DNA of 64,000 nucleotides from Legionella sp. PC997 (GTDB lineage: Bacteria; Pseudomonadota; Gammaproteobacteria; Legionellales; Legionellaceae). Shown one piece after another: positions 45,506-55,005 of this stretch. Within the stretch, counting starts at the first letter, position 1. Every line of letters starts with the position of its first letter. Made by a program: the position numbers and the translations under genes. The notes beneath the pieces are model-generated. The model searched no databases. It had not been told where the DNA came from and saw only the letters and a list, made by a program, of their open reading frames with translations. The stretch spans positions 2,692,001-2,756,000 of the forward strand of contig NZ_CP059576.1 of NCBI RefSeq assembly GCF_014109825.1, written 5' to 3'.

Positions 45506-45952
45506 TTAATCGGATCGACTGTATTTACCAATTAATTCAGTTTGTTCAATGATATGATTTTGCATGGCGGTCTCTATTTCTTTTTTTGTAGCATGTTCTC
45601 CCAGAGTCAATGAGGTATCTAGAGCATAGAGTTTGAAGGAATACCGATGAGTACCTTTTGGGGGACAAGGTCCACCATAGCCTGTTTTACCCCAACTATT
45701 TTGTGCACTTATTGCGTTCGAAGGTATACCAGTTTCCAATTTAAGCTCATGACAATCAGGAGGTACATTAAATAATATCCAGTGTACCCATAAACCCATT
45801 GGCGCGTCTGGATCATCCATGATTAAAACAAAAGATTGAGTATTTTTAGGTATATCGCTCCACACCAAGGGTGGTGAATGATCGGTACCATCACAAGTAT
45901 ATTCTCTGGGAATAAACTCATTATGAACAAATGCAGGGCTTTCAAGTATCAT
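45506..45952 (-). CDS. YbhB/YbcL (PEBP, Raf kinase inhibitor-like) protein
   Basis: 148 residues, with the bacterial PEBP pattern: FVHNEFIPREYTCDG, the ligand-pocket DDPDAPMGLWVHWILFNVPP (key part) and YGGPCPPKGTHRYSFKLYALD. I chose the ATG at 45952, with AAGGAG nearby; a start eight codons upstream overlaps that site. Bacterial members bind small anionic ligands, but the role is unclear. Confidence 0.9.
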   Translation of the reverse strand: MILESPAFVHNEFIPREYTCDGTDHSPPLVWSDIPKNTQSFVLIMDDPDAPMGLWVHWILFNVPPDCHELKLETGIPSNAISAQNSWGKTGYGGPCPPKGTHRYSFKLYALDTSLTLGEHATKKEIETAMQNHIIEQTELIGKYSRSD

Positions 45953-46037
45953 TACACACTCCTTGTAATGGAACATTTAATTGCAATTTAGACTATTTTT
46001 GAACAAAAATACAGGAGTGTGATAGGGAGTCATTAAA

Positions 46038-46349
46038 CTAGATCGTTAATTTTCCTCTTAAAATCTGCCAAAACATGACGAAATCACCCATCAGGCTATA
46101 TAAGGGATAATGAAATGTCGCGGGTTTATTTTTTTCATAAACAAAATGCCCAATCCAGGCAAATCCATAGCCAGCTATAAGCATCAAAATGAGCCAATAA
46201 CCATGCCCAGTATAAAGAAAAAAAATAAAACTTAAACAAGCTAGAAGAGTGCCCAAAGCATGCAAGCGCCGACACATGAGTGTTTGATGCTCATTGAGAT
46301 AAAATAAATAGAACTCATCAAAGTTTTTAAATTTCTTATACTTTTTCAT
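46038..46349 (-). CDS. DUF962 (Mpo1-like) membrane protein
   Basis: 103 residues with two hydrophobic segments. The conserved histidines are present: NEHQTLMCRRLHALG (about 15-29) and GHFVYEKNKPATFHYPLYSLMGDFVMF (key part; about 67-92). In yeast, Mpo1 is an Fe-dependent dioxygenase of 2-hydroxypalmitate; bacterial members may have similar fatty-acid alpha-oxidation activity. No operon partner. Confidence 0.85.
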   Translation of the reverse strand: MKKYKKFKNFDEFYLFYLNEHQTLMCRRLHALGTLLACLSFIFFLYTGHGYWLILMLIAGYGFAWIGHFVYEKNKPATFHYPLYSLMGDFVMFWQILRGKLTI

Positions 46350-46461
46350 ACAAATTAAGAAAGTTCTGTTAATTTTTTAAATTATAGTTTAAAAGCGCAT
46401 TTCAATGTTATTATTAAAATAAGGATGGTTTTTTATTAATCAACGTGGTGACTTATATAGA

Positions 46462-47325
46462 ATGAATGAGATCAATGTAGAACAATTAAAAAATCTACTG
46501 GATGAAGCAACAAAAAGTATTAAATCCTCAGAACGTCTTCTTGATGAATTAAAGAATGCACCTATAGAAGAAGATTCTTCTATGGAAGATACAATTTGTT
46601 CCATCCAATTAGTTCTACAATATCGTTTAAGTAATCAAGATACTCTGGCTTTACTTTTAAGCATTGATCAAAACTTACTTTATCTCTTGGATATTCAGCC
46701 GCGAAATTCATCTAAAATGAATATGGATCGTCTAGCCTATGCTTTGGGAAATGAAGACTTAAAACAAGTCATTCATGTGCTTACGTCACTCGTTAATTCT
46801 CTACTAAGAATTACCCACCGTTATCAAAAAGATCACTTAAATTTTGAATTAAAAGCACATCAAGGTAGACACATCAAGCAAAACACATTCATTAAAGGAA
46901 TGCAAAAACTGATTTTCCAACACGATCATTTTTTAAACTTGATGCGTAAACTAGCAGAAAATGTGACCCTCCTTTTAGAGTATCAATCCGTAGGACCACT
47001 TTTTGATCATATAGCCGCGCTCAGAGGTCCCATATCCCAATTTTATCAAGCCACATTACATGGTCTTGGGGTAGCGAAAGAGCTTTATGAAAAGATTAAT
47101 AAGAACGAGTTGTTGAATCAAAAAGTGGAGATTCTCTTAAAACAAGCTGAAGAAGTGCTCAATATTATGCCTTCAATTTATAAACCGCACCCTCATTATA
47201 CTTTGACCCCTCCAAGTAATACCTTGACTCAACCAAGCAGCACACTAACGCTACCAAGAGCACCATCGCCTGAGCAATTAGAACAGCGTGCCGCAGCCAA
47301 ACGATTAAGACCTTTTTTCAATTAG
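46462..47325 (+). CDS. Coiled-coil protein with Thr-Pro repeats, candidate effector
   Basis: 287 residues, no signal peptide or membrane segment. The first ~240 residues are helical with heptad-like leucines (VEQLKNLLDEATKSI, SSERLLDELK). Then come three short repeats, TLTPPSN, TLTQPSS and TLTLPRA, and a basic end (EQRAAAKRLRPFFN). No known family. A helical body with a disordered C-terminal tail is common in Dot/Icm substrates, but this is inference. Followed by a dispersed repeat. Confidence 0.65.
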   Translation: MNEINVEQLKNLLDEATKSIKSSERLLDELKNAPIEEDSSMEDTICSIQLVLQYRLSNQDTLALLLSIDQNLLYLLDIQPRNSSKMNMDRLAYALGNEDLKQVIHVLTSLVNSLLRITHRYQKDHLNFELKAHQGRHIKQNTFIKGMQKLIFQHDHFLNLMRKLAENVTLLLEYQSVGPLFDHIAALRGPISQFYQATLHGLGVAKELYEKINKNELLNQKVEILLKQAEEVLNIMPSIYKPHPHYTLTPPSNTLTQPSSTLTLPRAPSPEQLEQRAAAKRLRPFFN

Positions 47326-47336
47326 AGATGAGGTCT

Positions 47337-47398
47337 CGTAGCCGAAAACGCAACGCTCACCTGAGAGCCCAGGTTCGCTCCGCTTCACCCAGGCTACA
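47337..47398. repeat. Dispersed palindromic repeat
   Basis: CGTAGCC at the start and AGGCTACAAG at the end frame GAGAGCCCAGGTTCGCTCCGC and CACCCAGGCT. It lies between convergent genes and is a member of the repeat family best seen at 54884-54967. Confidence 0.5.
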
Positions 47399-47427
47399 AG
47401 TTTACGTCGACATCGTCGCGTGAATGA

Positions 47428-49107
47428 TTATAAATAACAACCAATGCCATCATAACCAATTACATGACATGACTTATAAGCGCTTTGCTCAAGTCGATAA
47501 CGTACGGAACCATAATTGGCAATAATGGTGCCATTTTTAGTTTGCTCTACCTGAGGTTTTCGATAGTCCTCTGAACGCTCACAGGCAGCATGCTCTTGTA
47601 TCCAAATTCCCCCTTTTGAAACAATACGCGCATTACTTGGGCTCAGTCTGTTATTTCCACAATTTTTAATGACCAAATGCTCTATTTTGGGGGCAGAAAA
47701 AATTAGATCATAACCAGCTGCCGCCGCTTTTACTGCGTTTTCAGCATCCAAAATGCCATGCCCACAAGGTTTTTTACCCACACAAGATTTATTCGCATCA
47801 TTACTGACTCCAAAATCATGTGTTGTTGAATACAATAATTGTTCTACTTGTTCTGGACTAAGTACTTTCTCACTTGCAGCAAAAATTAATCCGGCAACTC
47901 CGGCAACATGAGGGGTTGCCATACTAGTACCTTGATAAAAATCGAAGCCCGAGCCATTATATCCACCTCCAGGGTTCACTGTGGATAAAATTCCTCCCCA
48001 AATGCCATAACGCTTGTCTCCTCCTGGAGCAGCTAAAGTAACACTTGGACCATAGTTTGAAAAATAGGATCTAAGGCCTTCAGGTCCTGTAGAAGCTACT
48101 TTAATGGTTCCATTACAAATCGCGGGTGCATTAAAATGCTCCCAAACGTTGTCATTTCCTGCTGCGACAGCCAATACCGCACCTTTTTTGCGTGCAAAAA
48201 AGACTGCTTCTTGTAATGCTTGATCACAATAGTCTATTTCATCTTTAGGACCTCTATCGACTCCAAAACTCATGTTCAATATCTTTGCTGGATGAATGTT
48301 TGGTGGTATTCCAGGGACGTCGCCACCTACAGCCCAATATATGGCATTAATGACGTAGCTTTCATAAAACATTCCATTAGCTGCAGGAATTTTTAAAGGA
48401 AGGATTTTTAAATCCTCACCCATCCCACTCATCACACTGCCATAACCAGCAATCGTCCCAGCAACATGAGTGCCATGGTACGAGCGGGTTTCATCAACCA
48501 AATTATTATTATTTCCTGCAAAATTCCAACCCCATAAATTACCTGAACTATCTTTTACTAGGTTATTTATTAAACTGTCATTTAAAGCAATTCCCGTATC
48601 TAAGACTGCAACTACTATGGGCTTTTTGGAAAGACCCGTGGTGTACGCCCAAGCACCATCTCTAAATCCAGGCTTTGACTCCAACATAATTCCTGCGGGT
48701 CGAGAAAATTCATCCCACTGACTTTCATGAGATAATATATCACCGGCACCTAAAATCTCAGGATCCGGAACCGGTTTAAAATAACTTACTCTATCTTTAA
48801 CTGCATATAAAACTTGAGGATTGTTGCGCAAACGTTCTAAAACCAAGGACGTAGGATCTTCATTATCGTTTTGAACCAAAGTACTGTTTGTTGAGTCTAA
48901 AATTAGTAAAAAGGCCCCATTGGCCATAGGATTCAATTCTTTAACCGGTAATTGGGTTATCTGTTTTATTTGTGTTTTTAAAGATGAAACACTTGTCATT
49001 TGTTCTTTATATTTGATTATTACTCGCACTGTATCTTCACCCGAGGCGGCAAAAATACCTTGTGTAATAATTAAAAGACCTAAACCTAAAATCCCTGATT
49101 TAAACAT
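47428..49107 (-). CDS. Secreted subtilisin-like serine protease (S8 family)
   Basis: 559 residues: a signal peptide (about 1-21), an I9-like propeptide (about 26-110), then a peptidase domain with the catalytic triad D170 (VVAVLDTGIA), H211 (YHGTHVAGT) and S395 (QGTSMATPHVAG), and the oxyanion Asn in AVAAGNDN. A C-terminal ~95-residue extension with paired cysteines follows. Likely exported by the Sec/type II route of Legionella. AAGGAG precedes the start. Complete, with no missing active-site residue. Confidence 0.93.
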   Translation of the reverse strand: MFKSGILGLGLLIITQGIFAASGEDTVRVIIKYKEQMTSVSSLKTQIKQITQLPVKELNPMANGAFLLILDSTNSTLVQNDNEDPTSLVLERLRNNPQVLYAVKDRVSYFKPVPDPEILGAGDILSHESQWDEFSRPAGIMLESKPGFRDGAWAYTTGLSKKPIVVAVLDTGIALNDSLINNLVKDSSGNLWGWNFAGNNNNLVDETRSYHGTHVAGTIAGYGSVMSGMGEDLKILPLKIPAANGMFYESYVINAIYWAVGGDVPGIPPNIHPAKILNMSFGVDRGPKDEIDYCDQALQEAVFFARKKGAVLAVAAGNDNVWEHFNAPAICNGTIKVASTGPEGLRSYFSNYGPSVTLAAPGGDKRYGIWGGILSTVNPGGGYNGSGFDFYQGTSMATPHVAGVAGLIFAASEKVLSPEQVEQLLYSTTHDFGVSNDANKSCVGKKPCGHGILDAENAVKAAAAGYDLIFSAPKIEHLVIKNCGNNRLSPSNARIVSKGGIWIQEHAACERSEDYRKPQVEQTKNGTIIANYGSVRYRLEQSAYKSCHVIGYDGIGCYL

Positions 49108-49287
49108 GCAACAATCTCCTTATAAAAATACATCGAAATTCAGTATGCTATAAGAAAAAAAGCAAAACAAGATGAACCATATCCCAAAATTTTACGCTAA
49201 TGTTCTTAATGTATTAAGCTTAAAATAGATTTTGAAATTCTTAATGCACTTTATATACTGCATTCATCCCTTCGTTTATTTTAAAAA

Positions 49288-49761
49288 ATGTTTATGAACT
49301 TACGAAATCTATTTTATAACATGGCCATTCAATGCATACGAAAAGTGCAATCCTTACTTGGAATCATAACCATGGGGCCACGCGCTATTATTCTAAATCA
49401 GGAAAATCAAGTTCTGTTGGTAAAACACACTTATGAACCCTATTGGTTTCTTCCAGGTGGCGGGGTAAAAAAAGGTGAAACGGTAAAAGAAGCCTTAATA
49501 CGGGAATTAAAAGAAGAGGTTGGAATAATCCCAACTGAAGAACCGAAATTATTTGGGATTTATTTTCATATCTACATGGGAGTCCATGACTATCCGATTG
49601 TTTTTATTATTAAATATTTTAATTCTATAAAAACTCATTCTTACGAAATTGAACAAATGGCTTGGTTCGATTACCATAATTTGCCTGAATTGGTGAGTCC
49701 GGGAACAAAGCGTAGACTGGATGAATATTTTGCTCAAAACGCTCAATCAGACAGATGGTGA
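49288..49761 (+). CDS. Nudix hydrolase
   Basis: 157 residues with a perfect Nudix box GGVKKGETVKEALIRELKEEVGI (G-x5-E-x7-REUxEExGU, about 57-80). An N-terminal extension of about 30 residues precedes the domain, which is unusual and could be a false start; GPRAIILNQENQVLLVKH opens the domain. Nudix enzymes hydrolyse nucleoside-diphosphate derivatives; the substrate cannot be told. Convergent with ahcY. Confidence 0.9.
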   Translation: MFMNLRNLFYNMAIQCIRKVQSLLGIITMGPRAIILNQENQVLLVKHTYEPYWFLPGGGVKKGETVKEALIRELKEEVGIIPTEEPKLFGIYFHIYMGVHDYPIVFIIKYFNSIKTHSYEIEQMAWFDYHNLPELVSPGTKRRLDEYFAQNAQSDRW

Positions 49762-49802
49762 ATTGTTGCACACACTGTATGATTGAGAAAAATTAGACTC
49801 GC

Positions 49803-49877
49803 AGTCTGGGTAAAGGCGCAAGGCGTAGCCCCGGGAAGAAATTAAGAAAAACCCGGGGTCACTCTGCTACGCAGCCA
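49803..49877. repeat. Dispersed palindromic repeat
   Basis: AGGCGTAGCCCCGGG and AACCCGGGGTCACTCTGCTACGC (about 49821-49873) form an imperfect inverted repeat between convergent nudix and ahcY genes. Confidence 0.55.
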
Positions 49878-49881
49878 CAAA

Positions 49882-51207
49882 TCAATAGCGATATTGCTCT
49901 GGCTTATAAGGACCATTGATTTCCACGCCTAAATAATCTGCTTGTTCTTTCGTGAGTGGGGTTAATTTTGCTCCGATTCTCTCCAAATGCAAGCGAGCTA
50001 CTTTTTCATCCAATAACTTGGGAAGAACATAAACTTGTCGATCATATTGAGCAGCATTTTTAAATAATTCGATTTGCGCCAAAATTTGGTTGGAAAAAGA
50101 TGCTGACATCACGAAACTTGGATGCCCTGTAGCACATCCTAGATTGACCAATCGTCCCTCAGCTAAAAGGATTAATCGCTTACCATCTGGGAATATAATG
50201 TGGTCCACTTGGGGCTTTATATTCTCCCATTGATATTTCTTTAAGCTATGCACATCGATTTCAGAATCAAAATGACCAATATTGCATAAAATAGCCTGAT
50301 TTCGCATACGTTTCATGTGATCGTGAGTCACTACATGGTAATTACCCGTGGCGGTCACAACGATATCTACCTGTTCAGCAACATCATCCAGAGTTACTAC
50401 CCGATATCCTTCCATTGCAGCTTGCAGCGCGCAAATGGGATCAATTTCTGCAATTAGAACATTTGCACCTTGACCTCGTAATGCTTGCGCACATCCCTTC
50501 CCTACATCTCCATAACCTAAAATTAAAGCGACCTTTCCAGCTATCATTACATCGGTCGCACGTTTTATTCCATCAAGCAAGGACTCACGACAACCGTACA
50601 TATTATCAAATTTGGATTTAGTTACTGAATCATTCACATTAATCGCTGGGATTTTTAAATCACCCTTTCTAGCCATTTCATATAACCGTGCAACGCCTGT
50701 AGTTGTTTCTTCAGAAACCCCTTTAATTCCTGTTAATAGTTCTGGGAATTTTTGGTGAACCATTTGTGTCAAATCGCCACCATCATCAAGCAACAAATTA
50801 GGCGACCAATCATTGGGTCCAATGAGAGTTTGCTCCACGCACCACCAATATTCTTCTTCAGTTTCACCTTTCCAGGCAAATACTGGAATACCCTTTGCGG
50901 CAATAGCTGCAGCAGCATGGTCTTGGGTAGAAAATATATTACATGAAGACCAACGAACTTCGGCGCCTAACGCAATCAGCGTTTCGATCAGCACTGCAGT
51001 TTGTATTGTCATATGCAAACAACCTGCAACCCGAGCACCCTTTAATGGCTTGGTTGCAGCAAACTCTTCACGCAAAGCCATTAATCCTGGCATTTCAGTC
51101 TCGGCAATCGCAATTTCTTTGCGTCCCCACGAAGCCAGTGACATATCAGCTACTTTATAATCTTTCGTCATATTGCTCCCTGCCTCTACCTTATTGACTA
51201 GTTCCAT
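49882..51207 (-). CDS. ahcY: Adenosylhomocysteinase
   Basis: 441 residues. Recognisable blocks include [34 protein letters not shown], the NAD-binding [20 protein letters not shown] (key part) and the C-terminal YKPEQYRY that inserts into the neighbouring subunit's NAD site. It hydrolyses S-adenosylhomocysteine to adenosine and homocysteine. The ATG at 51207 has AAGGAGAG upstream and lies nine bases after metK, so the two make a methyl-cycle operon. The N-terminal 12 residues are a short extra extension. Confidence 0.96.
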   Translation of the reverse strand: MELVNKVEAGSNMTKDYKVADMSLASWGRKEIAIAETEMPGLMALREEFAATKPLKGARVAGCLHMTIQTAVLIETLIALGAEVRWSSCNIFSTQDHAAAAIAAKGIPVFAWKGETEEEYWWCVEQTLIGPNDWSPNLLLDDGGDLTQMVHQKFPELLTGIKGVSEETTTGVARLYEMARKGDLKIPAINVNDSVTKSKFDNMYGCRESLLDGIKRATDVMIAGKVALILGYGDVGKGCAQALRGQGANVLIAEIDPICALQAAMEGYRVVTLDDVAEQVDIVVTATGNYHVVTHDHMKRMRNQAILCNIGHFDSEIDVHSLKKYQWENIKPQVDHIIFPDGKRLILLAEGRLVNLGCATGHPSFVMSASFSNQILAQIELFKNAAQYDRQVYVLPKLLDEKVARLHLERIGAKLTPLTKEQADYLGVEINGPYKPEQYRY

Positions 51208-51216
51208 TAGCTCTCC

Positions 51217-52365
51217 TTATAAAGCTTTGCTTAGCTCCGTCACCTTGTCCAAACGTTCCCAAGGAAAATTCTCACGCCCATAATGGCCATAAGTTGCGGT
51301 TTGCTTGTAGATAGGACGAAGCAAATCATGATATTCGATAATACCTTGTGGTGTTAAATCAAAATGAGAGTGAATTAATTCAATAATTTCATTATCTGAT
51401 AAACGACCGGTACCGAATGTTTCAACAAAAATTGACGTGGGTTCTGCAACCCCAATCGCGTAAGAAATTTGTAGCTCACATTTATCAGCCAATCCAGCCG
51501 CTACAATATTTTTTGCCACATGCCGTGCTGCATAAGCGGCAGAACGATCCACTTTAGAGGGATCCTTACCTGAAAAACATCCTCCGCCATGTCGCGCCAT
51601 ACCACCATAAGTATCGACGATAATTTTACGACCAGTTAATCCACAGTCCCCTAACGGGCCACCAATAACAAAACGACCTGTTGGATTAATGAAATAACGT
51701 GTTTTATGAGTCAACCATTCGCTGGGTAATGTAGTTTTAATAATTTCTTCACGCACCGCTTCAACTAAATCATTATATCCAATTTCAGTTGCGTGCTGTG
51801 TTGAAAAAACAACGGTATCCACTTCAACGGGTATACCACTTTCATATTTTAGGGTTATTTGACATTTAGCATCGGGTCGCAACCAGGGTAATGCTCCTGA
51901 TTTACGCAAATGAGCCTGTTTTTCCATCAAACGATGTGCATAAGCAATTGGAGCAGGCATGTACACATCGGTTTCACGGCTGGCATAACCAAACATTAAA
52001 CCTTGATCTCCGGCACCCAGCATTTTTGTTTCTTTATTGTCTACGCCCTGTGCAATATCAGGGGATTGCTTACCTATGGCAGAAAGTACTGCACAAGACT
52101 CCCAATCAAAACCCATTTGTGAGCTGTTATAACCTATATCTTTAACGACTTGTCGCGTTACGGCTTCCACATCAACCCATGCTTTAGTAGTAATTTCACC
52201 ACCAACTAACACCATACCTGTTTTAACGAAGACCTCGCAAGCAACACGGGCAGCAGGATCTTGGGTTAAAATAGCATCTAAAATTGCATCTGAAATCTGA
52301 TCTGCTATTTTGTCAGGATGTCCTTCAGAAACTGATTCAGAAGTAAAAACGTGACTTTCATTCAT
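51217..52365 (-). CDS. metK: S-adenosylmethionine synthetase
   Basis: 382 residues, the typical MetK length. Motifs are [28 protein letters not shown] (ATP-binding hexapeptide), and [18 protein letters not shown] (P-loop GGGAFSGKD with a Cys for Ala here). It makes SAM from methionine and ATP. It sits 30 bases after carA and nine before ahcY. No SAM riboswitch structure was seen in the short leader between carA and metK. Confidence 0.97.
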   Translation of the reverse strand: MNESHVFTSESVSEGHPDKIADQISDAILDAILTQDPAARVACEVFVKTGMVLVGGEITTKAWVDVEAVTRQVVKDIGYNSSQMGFDWESCAVLSAIGKQSPDIAQGVDNKETKMLGAGDQGLMFGYASRETDVYMPAPIAYAHRLMEKQAHLRKSGALPWLRPDAKCQITLKYESGIPVEVDTVVFSTQHATEIGYNDLVEAVREEIIKTTLPSEWLTHKTRYFINPTGRFVIGGPLGDCGLTGRKIIVDTYGGMARHGGGCFSGKDPSKVDRSAAYAARHVAKNIVAAGLADKCELQISYAIGVAEPTSIFVETFGTGRLSDNEIIELIHSHFDLTPQGIIEYHDLLRPIYKQTATYGHYGRENFPWERLDKVTELSKAL

Positions 52366-52395
52366 TAGTTAATCCTCTAATTATATGTGTATATC

Positions 52396-53508
52396 CTATT
52401 TCATCAATCGTATAAATTCATTAAATATTATTTCTATATCGTGAGGTCCAGGGCTTGCTTCTGGGTGTCCCTGAAAGCCCAATGCTGGCTTTTCCTTATG
52501 TCTAATGCCTTGAAGGGTATTATCAAATAATGAACGGTGCGTGATGGAAAGACAGTCAGGTAAGCTCTCTTCATCCACTGCAAAACCATGGTTTTGACTG
52601 GTTATAAAAACACGTTTTTTCCCTTCCGTTTCAATGACAGGATGATTGGCGCCGTGGTGGCCAAATTTCATTTTTTTGGTTACTCCGCCACAAGCTAAAG
52701 CCAAAATTTGAAAACCCAGGCAAATCCCGAATAAAGGAATATTATGCTTTAAAAACTCTTGGGTGGCGCGGATTGCATAATCACATGCCTGTGGATCCCC
52801 AGGACCATTTGATAAAAATACACCATCAGGATTCATAGCCAAAACTTCTGCAGCGGAAGTTTTGGCTGGGACTAAAGTTAGATGACACCCTTTATCATGT
52901 AAAATACGCAAGATATTGTGCTTTACTCCAAAATCATAAGCAACTACATGAAATTTTTGGGGCTGAGAGTCTGTCCCCCACTCACCTTGACCTTCATGCC
53001 ACCGTTCTATAGTTTTTCTTGAAACCTCTAGCGCCAAATCCACACCCTGCAATCCAGAGAAAGATTTTGCTTTCGCTAAAACCGCTTCAGGGTTCTCTAC
53101 ATCGGTACTGATGCAAGCTCCCACGGCACCGTGTTCTCGTAAACGCAAGGTCAAATCTCGAGTATCAATTCCAGCAATTGCAACCACACCATTTTTTTTG
53201 AGCCAATCTGTGAGCGATTGTTCCGCGCGATAATTACTATGAATTATTGAAGAATTCCGAAGAACCAAGCCTGCAGCCCAAACTTTATTTGACTCCATGT
53301 CTTCATGCGTACATCCAGTATTCCCCACATGTGCGGTAGTCAAAGTAATGATTTGCCGTGCATAAGAAGGGTCAGTGAGCATTTCCTGATAACCCGTCAT
53401 AGATGTATTAAAAACCAACTCTCCGACACAATCGCCTGTTGCCCCTACCGAAATACCTTCATAAACAGTTCCATCGGCTAATACTAAAATTGCTGGTTGG
53501 TTCATCAT
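52396..53508 (-). CDS. carA: Carbamoyl-phosphate synthase small subunit
   Basis: 370 residues: an N-terminal CarA domain ([33 protein letters not shown]) and a class I glutamine amidotransferase domain with the nucleophile Cys in GICLGFQIL and the His-Glu pair in GHPEASPGP. It supplies ammonia from glutamine for carbamoyl phosphate (pyrimidines, arginine). The large subunit gene carB does not follow; metK does. Weak ribosome binding site before the ATGATG start. Confidence 0.95.
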   Translation of the reverse strand: MMNQPAILVLADGTVYEGISVGATGDCVGELVFNTSMTGYQEMLTDPSYARQIITLTTAHVGNTGCTHEDMESNKVWAAGLVLRNSSIIHSNYRAEQSLTDWLKKNGVVAIAGIDTRDLTLRLREHGAVGACISTDVENPEAVLAKAKSFSGLQGVDLALEVSRKTIERWHEGQGEWGTDSQPQKFHVVAYDFGVKHNILRILHDKGCHLTLVPAKTSAAEVLAMNPDGVFLSNGPGDPQACDYAIRATQEFLKHNIPLFGICLGFQILALACGGVTKKMKFGHHGANHPVIETEGKKRVFITSQNHGFAVDEESLPDCLSITHRSLFDNTLQGIRHKEKPALGFQGHPEASPGPHDIEIIFNEFIRLMK

Positions 53509-53546
53509 GGTTCTACTCTATTAGTCTGGTTGTCAATGTGCCTCCA

Positions 53547-53606
53547 GTAGCCTGAGTGAAGCGAACCGTAACCCGGAAGTTTTCTACACCTAACCCGGGT
53601 TACAAT
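53547..53606. repeat. Dispersed palindromic repeat upstream of carA
   Basis: GTAGCCTGAGTGAAGCGAACC and AACCCGGGTTACAATG lie in a gap between two same-strand genes (dnaJ and carA), so it would be read in any dnaJ-carA transcript. Confidence 0.5.
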
Positions 53607-53706
53607 GTCTCCTTTTGATATGGAGTCATAACGATTACAAATCCCTTAGTCATCAAGCTCAAAAAATGCACATTTAGATAAATGTGAGCATTGTAACTTA
53701 CTTAGC

Positions 53707-54843
53707 TTAAAATTTCATGTCTTCAAAGAATTTTTTCACACCTGCAAACCAGGAATTTGAGCGTGGAGAGTGTTTTCCCTTGGCATTTTCCAGTGATTCT
53801 TGGAATTTAGTTAATAATTCTTTTTGTTCTCGTGATAAATTCACAGGAGTTTCTACAACTACTTTACATAATAAATCACCCTGCCCATGACCACGAACCG
53901 ATTTCATTCCCTTACCTCTCAAACGAAACACTTTTCCGGTTTGCGTTTCTTCAGGGATCTTTAAAGTAACCCGACCTTCAAGGGTTGGTACTTCTATGGA
54001 ACCACCCATTGCAGCGATTATAAAACTTATAGGTACCTCACAATGTAAATCATTTTCATGACGTTCAAATATAGTATGTTTTTTTACGTTGATTTGTACA
54101 TATAGATCACCTGGGCCACCACCATGCGTTCCGGCCTCCCCTTCTCCACTTAATCGAACCCGATCACCATTATCTACACCAGCGGGAATTTTAACGGTTA
54201 GTTTTTTACTTTCACGGACCCGGCCTTGGCCATGACAATCTTGGCAAGGATCTGAAATAATTTTTCCTTCACCATGACAACTAGGGCAAGTTTGTTGAAT
54301 AGAGAAAAAACCTTGTTGAATTCTAACTTGTCCTATTCCATTACAGGTTTCACACGTTTTAGGTTGGGTTCCTTTTTTAGCGCCACTACCGCTACAGGTA
54401 GAACACGCCCCATGTCTAGGAACGGTAATTTGCACTTCTTTACCCTGGGCAGCTTCTTCGAGTGTTAACTGCACATTAAATTGCAAATCAGCACCTCGTT
54501 GCCCACGAGATTGTCGTCCGGTACCTCGTCCGCCCGAAAAGATATTTTCAAAAATATCTTCAAAGACATCACCAAAACCTCCAAAACCCCCAAAACCTTG
54601 ACCACCTCGCATGGAAGGATCAACGCCTGCATGTCCAAATTGATCATAGGCGGCCCGTTTTTGCGGATCTGAGAGAATACTGTAAGCGTATTGAATTTCT
54701 TTAAATTTTTCTTCTGCAGCAGAATCACCAGCATTGCGATCTGGGTGATACTTCATTGCCAACTTGCGATATGCTTTTTTAATTTCGGCATCACTTGCAG
54801 TTCGACTTACTTCTAAAAGTTCATAATAATCCCGCTGTTCCAT
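53707..54843 (-). CDS. dnaJ: Chaperone protein DnaJ
   Basis: 378 residues. J domain (1-70) with the HPD motif (YHPDRN), a Gly/Phe-rich linker, four zinc-finger repeats of CxxCxGxG type ([32 protein letters not shown]) and the C-terminal client-binding domains. It presents clients to DnaK and stimulates its ATPase. Follows dnaK on the same strand with a strong inverted repeat in the gap, so it may be partly attenuated. Confidence 0.97.
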   Translation of the reverse strand: MEQRDYYELLEVSRTASDAEIKKAYRKLAMKYHPDRNAGDSAAEEKFKEIQYAYSILSDPQKRAAYDQFGHAGVDPSMRGGQGFGGFGGFGDVFEDIFENIFSGGRGTGRQSRGQRGADLQFNVQLTLEEAAQGKEVQITVPRHGACSTCSGSGAKKGTQPKTCETCNGIGQVRIQQGFFSIQQTCPSCHGEGKIISDPCQDCHGQGRVRESKKLTVKIPAGVDNGDRVRLSGEGEAGTHGGGPGDLYVQINVKKHTIFERHENDLHCEVPISFIIAAMGGSIEVPTLEGRVTLKIPEETQTGKVFRLRGKGMKSVRGHGQGDLLCKVVVETPVNLSREQKELLTKFQESLENAKGKHSPRSNSWFAGVKKFFEDMKF

Positions 54844-54883
54844 AACTACTCACAATATTTAAAAATTAACAATAGGCAATTTG

Positions 54884-54967
54884 GCCTGAGTGCAGCAAAG
54901 CGAAACCTGGGATTAATAGATTCTTTTATATCCAGAAATCCCGGGTTTCGCTTTGCTGCACCCAGGC
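54884..54967. repeat. Long inverted repeat between dnaK and dnaJ
   Basis: Two 31-base arms, 54884-54914 and 54937-54967, match as inverted repeats with only two differences and a 22-base loop. The arms contain GTGCAGCAAAGCGAAACC and its complement, the best-preserved copy of the window's dispersed repeat. In the dnaK-dnaJ transcript it would form a very stable hairpin. Confidence 0.9.
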
Positions 54968-55005
54968 TAATTGCACCTAGGCTATTAAGTCAACGATACT
55001 ATCAA

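Noticed and set aside
52366..52395. SAM or SAH riboswitch before metK or ahcY
   Set aside because: The gaps are only 30 and 9 bases long, too short for any known SAM/SAH riboswitch, and no structure was visible upstream of carA.
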